NCBI GenBank assembly: GCA_900769555.1
Contig: CAAGHA010000105.1
Location: 1 to 64,000, forward strand
DNA from: Bacteroidales bacterium
GTDB taxonomy: Bacteria; Bacteroidota; Bacteroidia; Bacteroidales; Paludibacteraceae
DNA length: 64,000 bases
Direction of reading: 5' to 3'
This document shows positions 1 through 7,401 of the stretch, one piece after another. Each line of letters opens with the position of its first letter. The stretch's first letter is position 1. The notes below the pieces were generated by a model. The model was not told where the DNA came from. It worked only from the letters and a program-made list of their open reading frames with translations, and searched no databases. The position numbers were made by a program, and so were the translations under genes.

Positions 1-23
1 TAGTGGACTATTATCAAAAAAGA
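1..23. repeat. 23-bp inverted repeat, left copy
   Basis: The first 23 bases, beginning TAGTGGACTATTATC, recur as an exact reverse complement at 12268-12290. The copy may continue left of the window. No flanking transposase is visible. Confidence 0.75.
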
Positions 24-115
24 ATAGTAAAAATAGGTTAAAAAGCGCTTCAAAGATGCCGAAAAAAAAGAGAGTGAAACTCAAAATCAATTCAGTAATA
101 AAATTTAAACAGCTT

Positions 116-1402
116 CTAAGCATTCAAAGCTTGCTCGATGTCTGCAATAATATCTTCAGCCTCTTCAATACCAACAGAGAAACGAATCAAATCGGGTCTT
201 ACTCCGGCTTCAATCAATTGCTCATCAGACAATTGTCTGTGCGTGTGAGAGGCAGGATGCAAAACACACGTACGCGCATCTGCCACGTGCGTAACGATAC
301 AAGCCAATTTCAAACTATCCATAAATCTGATAGACTCCTCTCGCCCACCTTTGATACCAAATGTCACAACACCGCAAGAACGACCGTCTTCAAATTGCTT
401 TTGAGCCAAATCATAATACTTATCCGACTTCAATCCCGGGAAATTAACCCACGCAACTTTCGGATGATTGCTCAAATACTCAGCCACTTTTTGAGCATTT
501 TCACAATGACGACGCATTCTTAAATGCAACGTCTCCAAACCAAGATTCAATAAAAATGCATTTTGTGGACCTTGAATAGAACCTAAATCCCTCATCAACT
601 GAACTGTTGCCTTGGTAATAAATGCAGCCTTACCAAATGACTCATAATAAGCTAATCCATGGTAAGATGGATCCGGTTCTGTCATTCCCGGAAATTTATC
701 TTTATGTGCGCCCCAATCAAAATTACCACTATCAACAATGCACCCACCAACACAAGATGCATGACCATCCATGTACTTTGTTGTTGAATGCGTTACAATA
801 TCACAACCAAATTTAAATGGTTTACAATTAATCGGTGTAGGGAACGTATTATCGACAATCAATGGAACACCTTGCGAATGAGCAATTCTTGCAAATTTCT
901 CAATATCCAATACGCTACATACCGGATTGGCAATCGTTTCTCCAAACAATGCTTTTGTATTAGGACGAAAGGCTGCTAAAATCTCTTCTTCACTTGCATC
1001 AGGATCAACAAAGGTACACTCAATTCCCAATTTCTTCATTGTTACGGCAAACAAATTGTAAGTACCTCCGTAGATTGTTGAAGAAGAAACAAAGTGGTCT
1101 CCGGCCTCGCAAATATTGAAAATAGCATAGAAGTTGGCAGCCTGACCCGAAGAGGTTAACATTGCTGCTACACCACCCTCTAAGTCACAAATCTTAGAAG
1201 CTACAACATCATTGGTTGGATTTTGAAGTCGAGTATAAAAATAGCCTGAAGCCTTCAAATCAAACAAATCTGCCATCTCAGCACTTGTATCGTATTTGAA
1301 TGTTGTTGACTGATAAATTGGCAAAACTCTAGATTCACCCTTCTTTGGTTGCCATCCACCTTGAACACAGATGGTTCCTGTCTTAAATTTTTTCTTATCC
1401 AT
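116..1402 (-). CDS. metY: O-acetylhomoserine sulfhydrylase (PLP enzyme)
   Basis: A 428-residue Cys/Met-metabolism PLP enzyme. It likely makes homocysteine (or methionine) from O-acetylhomoserine and sulfide or methanethiol in the cytoplasm. The PLP-binding lysine sits in THSTTKYMDGH (Lys209). YFYTRLQNPT (about 55-64) and SSGQAAN (84-90) are the usual substrate and cofactor motifs. Full length for the O-acetylhomoserine aminocarboxypropyltransferase branch, which is longer than cystathionine gamma-synthase. It is monocistronic, with no S-box motif recognised upstream. The leader region shared with prfC holds a short degenerate repeat. The exact branch of the family rests on length and motifs only. 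Confidence 0.9.
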   Translation of the reverse strand: MDKKKFKTGTICVQGGWQPKKGESRVLPIYQSTTFKYDTSAEMADLFDLKASGYFYTRLQNPTNDVVASKICDLEGGVAAMLTSSGQAANFYAIFNICEAGDHFVSSSTIYGGTYNLFAVTMKKLGIECTFVDPDASEEEILAAFRPNTKALFGETIANPVCSVLDIEKFARIAHSQGVPLIVDNTFPTPINCKPFKFGCDIVTHSTTKYMDGHASCVGGCIVDSGNFDWGAHKDKFPGMTEPDPSYHGLAYYESFGKAAFITKATVQLMRDLGSIQGPQNAFLLNLGLETLHLRMRRHCENAQKVAEYLSNHPKVAWVNFPGLKSDKYYDLAQKQFEDGRSCGVVTFGIKGGREESIRFMDSLKLACIVTHVADARTCVLHPASHTHRQLSDEQLIEAGVRPDLIRFSVGIEEAEDIIADIEQALNA

Positions 1403-1442
1403 ATCTTGTAACTAATTATTACTCAATTATCACCTACTCTCC

Positions 1443-1533
1443 TTAAAACAACTTTCATAAAATCCAATTTTTCAATCAACCTCAACCCCTAGAGCATCAA
1501 AACCACCTCAACCAAATTTATAAAACTCGCCTT
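1443..1533 (+). repeat. Short degenerate MITE-like repeat (copy K)
   Basis: The right end (about 1511-1533) matches the family terminus: CAAATTTATAAAACTCGCCTT against CTAATTTATAGAACTCACCTT, differing at a few positions. A weaker left end (ACTTTCATAAAATCC) lies near 1450. It resembles the 75-95 bp short form seen at 6155 and 12611. The copy sits between metY and prfC. Confidence 0.5.
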
Positions 1534-1634
1534 AAAAGAGTTACAAAATTAAGAAATGGTTTTGAATTTTTAAATAAAAAAGATAGTTTATATTTAGTTA
1601 TTTCGATTTTTTAAGGTTATATCGTTTTTTGTAG

Positions 1635-1642
1635 TATCTTTG
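1635..1642 (+). promoter_or_regulatory. Probable Bacteroidetes -7 element of prfC
   Basis: TATCTTTG fits TAnnTTTG and lies 27 bases before the chosen prfC start. No clear TTTG at -33. This element also shows that an upstream in-frame start near 1640 cannot be used, because it lies inside the promoter. Confidence 0.6.
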
Positions 1643-1669
1643 CATCCGAAATTTTTTAGAGTTAAAATA

Positions 1670-3250
1670 ATGGGATTAATAGAGGAAATCAATAGAAGAC
1701 GAACTTTTGCTATCATCAGTCACCCCGATGCAGGAAAGACAACATTGACAGAAAAATTATTGTTGTTTGGTGGTGCTATTCATATTGCCGGTGCTGTAAA
1801 ATCCAATAAAATCAAAAAAACAGCCACTTCCGACTGGATGGAAATCGAAAAACAACGTGGTATCTCAGTTGCAACATCTGTTATGGCTTTTGATTATAAT
1901 GGATATAAAATCAACATCCTCGATACTCCCGGACACCAAGATTTCCAAGAGGATACATTCCGTACGCTCACTGCCGTGGATAGTGTAATCATTGTGGTGG
2001 ACTGCGCAAAGGGTGTGGAAGCACAAACTCGAAAGTTAATGAACGTATGCCGAATGAGAAATACTCCTGTTATCGTTTTTGTTAACAAAATGGATAGAAA
2101 TGGTAACAATCCGTTCGACTTGATGGATGAGTTGGAAAAAGAACTTAATATCAGTGTTCGTCCCCTTTCTTGGCCTATTAATCAAGGTGATAAATTTAAA
2201 GGCGTTTATAATCTTTTCGAAAAACGATTGGACCTTTATACTCCTAATAAACAACAAATATCTGAGTCTGTGGCATTTGAAGACATCGCTAATCCTGAAT
2301 TGGAAAAATTTATCGGTGAAGAGGATGCAAGCCAATTGAGAGAGGATATTGAACTGATTGAAGGGATTTATTCCGACTTGGATGTAAATGAATATTTAGC
2401 AGGAAAAGTGGCTCCGGTATTCTTCGGAAGTGCTCTTAACAATTTCGGTATCAAAGAGTTATTGGATTGTTTCTGTCAAATTGCTCCGGCTCCTCAACCT
2501 ACTCAAACTCTTGAACGAGAAGTTAAACCAACTGAAGAGAATTTCTCCGGATTTGTATTTAAGATTCATGCTAATATGGATCCGAATCATCGCAGTTGTA
2601 TCGCCTTCGTAAAAGTGTGTTCCGGAAAATTTGAACGTAATGTAAACTATAAACATGTTCGCCATAATAAAATGCTGAAATTCTCTAACCCGACTTGCTT
2701 TATGGCTCAAAAGAAAGAGACCGTGGATGAAGCTTGGCCCGGTGATATTGTCGGACTGCCGGACAATGGTGGAACATTCAAAATTGGAGATACATTAACT
2801 GCAGGAGAAAACATCCATTTTAAAGGTCTTCCTAGCTTCTCTCCTGAAATGTTTAAATACATCGAAAATGATGATCCTATGAAGGCTAAACAATTGAATA
2901 AGGGTATTGAACAACTGATGGATGAAGGTGTGGCTCAAGTCTTTACCAACCAATTTAATGGTCGAAAAATTATTGGTACAGTCGGACAACTTCAATTTGA
3001 AGTAATTCAGTACAGATTGCTTCATGAATATAACGCAAAATGCCGCTGGGAACCAATCAACCTTTACAAAGCTTGTTGGGTAGAAAGCGACGATGCTGAG
3101 GCTTTGGAAACATTCAAGAAGAGAAAATACCAATTTATGGCTATTGATAAAGAGGGACGCGATGTCTTTTTAGCAGACTCCGGGTATATCCTTCAAATGG
3201 CTCAAACTGATTTTCCTAAAATCAGATTCCACTTCTCTTCTGAATTTTAA
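1670..3250 (+). CDS. prfC: Peptide chain release factor 3
   Basis: A 526-residue translational GTPase that recycles RF1/RF2 from the ribosome after termination. The P-loop is SHPDAGKTT (about 17-25), followed by the switch II DTPGH motif and the NKMD base-recognition motif. Length matches the E. coli protein (529). I chose ATG 1670 (MGLIEEINRRR) over an in-frame codon at 1640, because the earlier one overlaps the -7 element. trmD follows 31 bases downstream and is probably co-transcribed. Confidence 0.95.
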   Translation: MGLIEEINRRRTFAIISHPDAGKTTLTEKLLLFGGAIHIAGAVKSNKIKKTATSDWMEIEKQRGISVATSVMAFDYNGYKINILDTPGHQDFQEDTFRTLTAVDSVIIVVDCAKGVEAQTRKLMNVCRMRNTPVIVFVNKMDRNGNNPFDLMDELEKELNISVRPLSWPINQGDKFKGVYNLFEKRLDLYTPNKQQISESVAFEDIANPELEKFIGEEDASQLREDIELIEGIYSDLDVNEYLAGKVAPVFFGSALNNFGIKELLDCFCQIAPAPQPTQTLEREVKPTEENFSGFVFKIHANMDPNHRSCIAFVKVCSGKFERNVNYKHVRHNKMLKFSNPTCFMAQKKETVDEAWPGDIVGLPDNGGTFKIGDTLTAGENIHFKGLPSFSPEMFKYIENDDPMKAKQLNKGIEQLMDEGVAQVFTNQFNGRKIIGTVGQLQFEVIQYRLLHEYNAKCRWEPINLYKACWVESDDAEALETFKKRKYQFMAIDKEGRDVFLADSGYILQMAQTDFPKIRFHFSSEF

Positions 3251-3281
3251 CTCTTTACTTCAATTGAATAGTGCATAAGTT

Positions 3282-3965
3282 ATGAGAATCGATCTTCTTT
3301 CTGCTGTACCTGAATTATTGGAAAGTCCGTTAAATCATTCGATTATCAAACGGGCTAAGGATAAGGGTATTGTAGATATCAAAATACATAATATCCGAGA
3401 CTATACTCTTAATAAGCATAGAAAAATCGATGATTATGCTTTCGGGTTTAGTGCCGGAATGGTTATGCAAATTGAACCAATAGACCGACTGATTACGCAC
3501 TTGAAGTCAGAACGAGAATATGATGAGGTAATTTACACTTCTCCTGACGGGGAGGTTTTTGACCAAAAAATGGCTAACTCTCTCTCGCTGAAAAACAATT
3601 TGATTATTTTATGCGGACACTATAAAGGAATAGATCACAGAATTCGTGAACACTTGATTACAAAAGAGATCTCTGTTGGAGATTTTGTTTTGACCGGAGG
3701 CGAATTGGCTGCTTGTATATTTACTGATGCTATCGTTCGTTTGATTCCGGGTGCAATGTCCGATGAACAATCTGCTCTCTCAGACTCTTTCCAAGATAAT
3801 CTTTTAGCTCCTCCGGTTTATACACGTCCGTCTGAATACAATGGATGGAAAGTACCAGAGATATTACTATCAGGTAATCAACGACTTATCGAAGAGTGGG
3901 AACATGAACAAGCTGTCGAACGCACAAAACGATTGCGTCCTGATTTATTAAAAGGAAATCTGTAA
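3282..3965 (+). CDS. trmD: tRNA (guanine-N1)-methyltransferase
   Basis: A 227-residue SPOUT methyltransferase that puts m1G at position 37 of tRNAs and prevents +1 frameshifting. Recognisable segments are the start MRIDLLSAVPELL, the AdoMet knot segment GHYKGIDHRIREH, and DFVLTGGELA. Length is normal for the family. It follows prfC closely, so termination and decoding-fidelity factors are probably expressed together. In other phyla trmD sits with rimM and rplS, which are absent here. Confidence 0.95.
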   Translation: MRIDLLSAVPELLESPLNHSIIKRAKDKGIVDIKIHNIRDYTLNKHRKIDDYAFGFSAGMVMQIEPIDRLITHLKSEREYDEVIYTSPDGEVFDQKMANSLSLKNNLIILCGHYKGIDHRIREHLITKEISVGDFVLTGGELAACIFTDAIVRLIPGAMSDEQSALSDSFQDNLLAPPVYTRPSEYNGWKVPEILLSGNQRLIEEWEHEQAVERTKRLRPDLLKGNL

Positions 3966-3980
3966 ATATCAATTTTTTAT

Positions 3981-4002
3981 AGGTAAGTTCTATAAATTAG
4001 GT
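3981..4002 (+). repeat. Solo end of MITE-like repeat
   Basis: AGGTAAGTTCTATAAATTAG is a lone terminus of the repeat family. It lies directly upstream of a full copy that begins at 4017, and suggests a decayed or nested insertion. Confidence 0.6.
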
Positions 4003-4016
4003 TTACTCTATTACTT

Positions 4017-4209
4017 AAGGTTACTTCTATAAATTACGATGTTTGTTTCTAAAGGTAATAAATTCTATTTCGGATACTTTTGAATTTATATGCACTATCT
4101 TACTTATATTTAATGAATTACAATACCAGCATCGCTCCATTATAAATATAAACAATCTAACTCAAATACTCTTCAAAATCATCTCGACCTAAATTATAGA
4201 ACTTACCTT
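4017..4209 (+). repeat. MITE-like intergenic repeat, long form (copy A)
   Basis: 193 bp, bounded by inverted termini. The left end reads AAGGTTACTTCTATAAATTA. The right end, reverse-complemented, starts AAGGTAAGTTCTATAATTTA. The interior contains GCATCGCTCC and TCAAAATCATCTCGACC, shared with copies at 12351, 40874 and 56779. No reading frame of note. It fills the trmD-porin spacer. Confidence 0.8.
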
Positions 4210-4256
4210 CTCTTTTTAGACTCTATTTTCTCCAATCCGGATTCCCTCCTTAAAAT

Positions 4257-5615
4257 TCAAAAATTAAACATCATAACCCCGACAACACGATGGTTACAAA
4301 CCTCATGCGGATTATCCACCTTTCCGGTATTTAAATTCAAGTCACCATAGGCAGCTGTCGTCATTTCATACTCTAAACCAAAAGAAAAATACTTTAAATT
4401 ATAACAAAGCATCGGAGAAATACGATAGACATAATCCAAATTATTATACCCAAAAACATAGGTTGTTTCTTTGGACATCAAAACATCATCTGAACCTAAA
4501 TTTTTCATATACCCTGCAAACAATCCAATCTGCCACTTATCACCATAAACAATATTAAACCATGAAGTGGAATTCTTTAAATTCACATATTCATAACTTC
4601 CATCACTGTTTTGATGAGAGACACCATAACCACTCAACATCAACAAATGAGACATATTTTCACCAAATATAGTCTTCGCTTTTATTGCCAATTTTTTATC
4701 AGCTGAAGTGTATTGAACAAATGCATTGGCCAGCCATGAACCAACTTTTTCATCTACCTTAATCGTACTCTCTACCCCATCAATTTCCACATTGGCAACA
4801 ACACGAGGACGTATTTGCAAATAATCCATACCGGCACCCAACAGCCAACCATTCCTTCTCCAATCAAAACCTAAATACAATTCAGGAACACGACCATTCA
4901 CCAAATAGGACGGAGAAGAACCATTCGGACCCACCGATGAATACTGAAACTGATACAATGCCGATAGATAAAATTTAGCATTCTTTGCTCTCCAATCAAT
5001 ACGTACCTGCGGACTGCGATTGAAAGGTTGAAAAGGACTTCCTGTCGCCAAACTTTGAATGGAAGGAACAACCTCACCAAACATAGGATGCCACGTCTGC
5101 CCCATCAATAATGATGTTCTATTCCAATCTAATCGACAGAACGCCTGACGAATTCTCAACATCGTTGTACTTGCTGAAAATCCGGCAAAATCAGTCTCCA
5201 ATTGCGCATAAGAATTTGCATTGAAAACTTTAGGACCAAATACCTTTACACCCAAACGTGATGCAATACTTAAAAATCCCGATTGAGGAATTGAATTTAA
5301 ATCTTCTCCCTCTAAATTAAAATCCTCATCCTTCGGTATAATGTAAAACAAACCGGAAGCCGTCTCAAAATTCTGACGAGAGTCGTAATAAAAATCATTG
5401 CGAATAAATCCATACGGAACAAATCTAAAATTCTTCTTTGGAGTTGAAAACTCAAAGGTTCTCCTCTTTTTAGAAATACTATCAGAAACTGATACTGCAA
5501 GAGTGTCAATACTATTCCCTGTAATAGAATCCAACCCACTTAAAGATTCTGCAGAAACAGAGATGAAGCAGAAAATCATTAGAGACAAGAAAAGGTCTCT
5601 TAAAACCGATTTCAT
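4257..5615 (-). CDS. Outer-membrane porin, DcaP-like (copy 1)
   Basis: A 452-residue protein with an N-terminal signal peptide (hydrophobic 8-22). It is followed by alternating amphipathic strands and ends in VMMFNF, an aromatic C-terminus typical of beta-barrels. It shares YGFIRN.F.YDSRQN and MLRIRQA with the protein at 18901, which is co-transcribed with a dicarboxylate transporter. I infer a porin of the DcaP type for small carboxylates. This copy stands alone, with its own -7 element at 5680. Function is inferred from the paralogue's context, not from catalytic motifs. Confidence 0.65.
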   Translation of the reverse strand: MKSVLRDLFLSLMIFCFISVSAESLSGLDSITGNSIDTLAVSVSDSISKKRRTFEFSTPKKNFRFVPYGFIRNDFYYDSRQNFETASGLFYIIPKDEDFNLEGEDLNSIPQSGFLSIASRLGVKVFGPKVFNANSYAQLETDFAGFSASTTMLRIRQAFCRLDWNRTSLLMGQTWHPMFGEVVPSIQSLATGSPFQPFNRSPQVRIDWRAKNAKFYLSALYQFQYSSVGPNGSSPSYLVNGRVPELYLGFDWRRNGWLLGAGMDYLQIRPRVVANVEIDGVESTIKVDEKVGSWLANAFVQYTSADKKLAIKAKTIFGENMSHLLMLSGYGVSHQNSDGSYEYVNLKNSTSWFNIVYGDKWQIGLFAGYMKNLGSDDVLMSKETTYVFGYNNLDYVYRISPMLCYNLKYFSFGLEYEMTTAAYGDLNLNTGKVDNPHEVCNHRVVGVMMFNF

Positions 5616-5679
5616 AATATAATTTTGTTTAAAATTTCTATGTAATGGATTGAGATGAATAACTTCTCAAAAATCTGCG

Positions 5680-5687
5680 CAAAGATA
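5680..5687 (-). promoter_or_regulatory. -7 element for porin copy 1
   Basis: On the minus strand TATCTTTG matches TAnnTTTG, about 65 bases before the porin start. A divergent element for the next gene lies at 5712. Confidence 0.6.
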
Positions 5688-5711
5688 ATTTTTTTATTAA
5701 ATATTTAAACG

Positions 5712-5719
5712 TATCTTTA
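5712..5719 (+). promoter_or_regulatory. Probable -7 element of DUF3127 gene
   Basis: TATCTTTA is one base off TAnnTTTG, about 33 bases ahead of the ATG at 5752. Confidence 0.45.
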
Positions 5720-5751
5720 CACCGAAAAAAAATAAAAATTATTTACATGAT

Positions 5752-6138
5752 ATGGAATTAACAGGAAAAATTCATGCGGTTCTCCCTGTTCAAGAAGGAG
5801 AAGGAAAAAACGGAACTTGGAAAAAGCAAGACTATGTTATAGAGTACTATACACCCAATTCGCAATACTCAAAAAAGATGAGTTTTAATCTTTGGGGAGA
5901 AAGAATTGACCAATTTAACATTCAAGAAGGACAAGAAGTAACCGTAAGTTTTGATATTGATTGTCGCGAATGGAATGGAAGATGGTTTAATGATATTAGA
6001 GCTTGGAGAGTGGTTCCTGCACAACAACAAGGTCAACCTATTCAACAACAAGCTATGCCTGAAGGAATGCCAACGCCTCCTCCTTTTTCTGGAAATGATG
6101 CTCCGGCAGAGGATGCTTCAAGCGACCTTCCTTTTTAA
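5752..6138 (+). CDS. DUF3127 OB-fold-like protein
   Basis: A 128-residue cytoplasmic protein. The first 90 residues (MELTGKIHAVLP...REWNGRWFNDIRAWRV) match the DUF3127 pattern, a small beta-rich domain resembling single-strand-binding OB folds. The last third is low-complexity (Q-, P- and D-rich) and ends in SSDLPF, reminiscent of the acidic DLPF tail of SSB. DNA binding is therefore plausible but not shown. The gene is monocistronic. Confidence 0.8.
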   Translation: MELTGKIHAVLPVQEGEGKNGTWKKQDYVIEYYTPNSQYSKKMSFNLWGERIDQFNIQEGQEVTVSFDIDCREWNGRWFNDIRAWRVVPAQQQGQPIQQQAMPEGMPTPPPFSGNDAPAEDASSDLPF

Positions 6139-6154
6139 GAATGGAAGTTTGCTT

Positions 6155-6249
6155 AAGGTAAGTTCTATAAATTCACCTTTTTCACTTTAAAAGTATAAAT
6201 TGCAGAGTGATAAACTTTTCGGTACATTTAAATTTATAAAACCTACCTT
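6155..6249 (+). repeat. MITE-like repeat, short form (copy B)
   Basis: 95 bp. It begins AAGGTAAGTTCTATAAATTC and ends in the inverted terminus TTTATAAAACCTACCTT. The termini are kept but most of the long-form interior is missing. TTAA abuts the left end and AA the right. Confidence 0.7.
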
Positions 6250-6334
6250 AAACAGAAAGGGGCAAACCTTTTTTAAGTTGATTTTGAAGGATATGCTCAT
6301 AAACAATATGAGAAAAGTTATATAAAAAAATACG

Positions 6335-6380
6335 AGAGAGGCAGTGTCAATCTAAATTAAATGGTACTGTCTCTTTTTTT
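6335..6380 (+). terminator. Possible rho-independent terminator
   Basis: AGAGAGGCAGT (6335-6345) pairs with ACTGTCTCTTT (6366-6376) around a 20-base loop and runs into seven T. It lies about 200 bases after the DUF3127 gene, beyond repeat copy B, so it may end that transcript or a small RNA. Confidence 0.5.
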
Positions 6381-6386
6381 AATATA

Positions 6387-6545
6387 AAGGAAAGATTCAT
6401 AAATTAGATAGAAAGTTTTTATAAGCTTAATTTAGGTTGGTTCTACTTATAAAAACAATTATAAGCATCGGAACTGAATGAAAAAAGGCATCCAAAAAGA
6501 AATTTAGCATTTTATATTTTCTAATCCTAATTTATCGAAGTTACC
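6387..6545 (+). repeat. Degenerate MITE-like repeat (copy C)
   Basis: The left end AAGGAAAGATTCATAAATTA and the right end CCTAATTTATCGAAGTTACC are both recognisable but mutated. The interior contains AAGCATCGG. The 6139-6576 spacer is thus filled by two repeat copies and one hairpin. Confidence 0.5.
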
Positions 6546-6576
6546 AAAAATACCCAACATAAAAAATCAAAAAAGA

Positions 6577-7218
6577 ATGACAAAAAAAGAACGCTACGAA
6601 AAGATTTTTGATTGGTTTGAAATAAATGTTCCAATAGCCGAAAGCGAATTGAATTTTTCAAACCCTTATGAATTATTGGTAGCAGTTATTCTTTCAGCTC
6701 AATGTACAGACAAACGAGTTAATCAGGTAACTCCATCTCTATTCCACCGCTACCCAAATCCACAAGAAATGGCCAATAGCTCCGTGGAGGAGATTTACAC
6801 TTATATCAAAAGCATCTCCTATCCAAACAATAAATCAGCCAACCTTCATAAAATGGCTCAAATGTTGGTTGAACGATTCAACGGGATTGTTCCTAATCAA
6901 ATCGAGAAATTACAAGAGTTACCCGGTGTCGGAAGAAAAACCGCTAATGTAGTTGCTGCGGTAGCCTTTAATCAACCGGCAATGCCTGTCGATACTCACG
7001 TATTTCGAGTTTCAAACCGATTGGGACTTACCAACAATGTAAAAACACCTTTAGAATGTGAAAAAGAGTTGGTAAGAAATATCCCACAAAAAATACTCTC
7101 ACAAGCACACCATTGGTTGCTATTACATGGCAGATATACTTGTACTGCAAGAAAACCAAACTGCGAACAATGCGGACTGCATCCATTTTGCAAAACTCAG
7201 AACAAACGAACAAAATAA
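6577..7218 (+). CDS. nth: Endonuclease III
   Basis: A 213-residue bifunctional DNA glycosylase/AP lyase for oxidised pyrimidines in base-excision repair. The helix-hairpin-helix ELPGVGRKTANVV carries the catalytic Lys and PVDTHVFRV carries the catalytic Asp. The C-terminal CTARKPNCEQCGLHPFC gives the C-x6-C-x2-C-x5-C pattern of the 4Fe-4S cluster. Complete and of standard length. The upstream region is the degenerate repeat copy C. Confidence 0.95.
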   Translation: MTKKERYEKIFDWFEINVPIAESELNFSNPYELLVAVILSAQCTDKRVNQVTPSLFHRYPNPQEMANSSVEEIYTYIKSISYPNNKSANLHKMAQMLVERFNGIVPNQIEKLQELPGVGRKTANVVAAVAFNQPAMPVDTHVFRVSNRLGLTNNVKTPLECEKELVRNIPQKILSQAHHWLLLHGRYTCTARKPNCEQCGLHPFCKTQNKRTK

Positions 7219-7238
7219 CAGATTTAAACCTTATCATT

Positions 7239-7280
7239 ATGACAATTTGTCATAAAAAATCCTTTGGCATCTTTTTTGAC
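7239..7280 (+). promoter_or_regulatory. Putative htpG control region: ATGACA palindrome plus TTTGGCAT
   Basis: A perfect 15-bp palindrome, ATGACAATTTGTCAT (7239-7253), is followed by TTTGGCATCTTTTTTGAC (7263-7280). The latter resembles a -24/-12 (sigma-54) promoter, except that GA replaces GC in the -12 part. The same words precede groES (57092-57173). No CIRCE element is present. Confidence 0.45.
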
Positions 7281-7401
7281 AAAAATAAGATGATTGGAGT
7301 TTTATAGGAAGGTGTAACCCAAAACTGCAAACCTAAAAATTTCAATCACCATTAAAACGTAAATATAAATCAGGGAAAATTCCCACTAAACAAATATAAT
7401 T

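Noticed and set aside
56..523. 155-codon plus-strand frame beginning MPKKKRVKLK
   Set aside because: It lies antisense over the 3' end of metY. Composition is that of a shadow frame, and its resemblance to a nuclear localisation signal is chance.
1403..1669. SAM riboswitch upstream of metY
   Set aside because: None of the S-box core elements could be found in the minus-strand leader.
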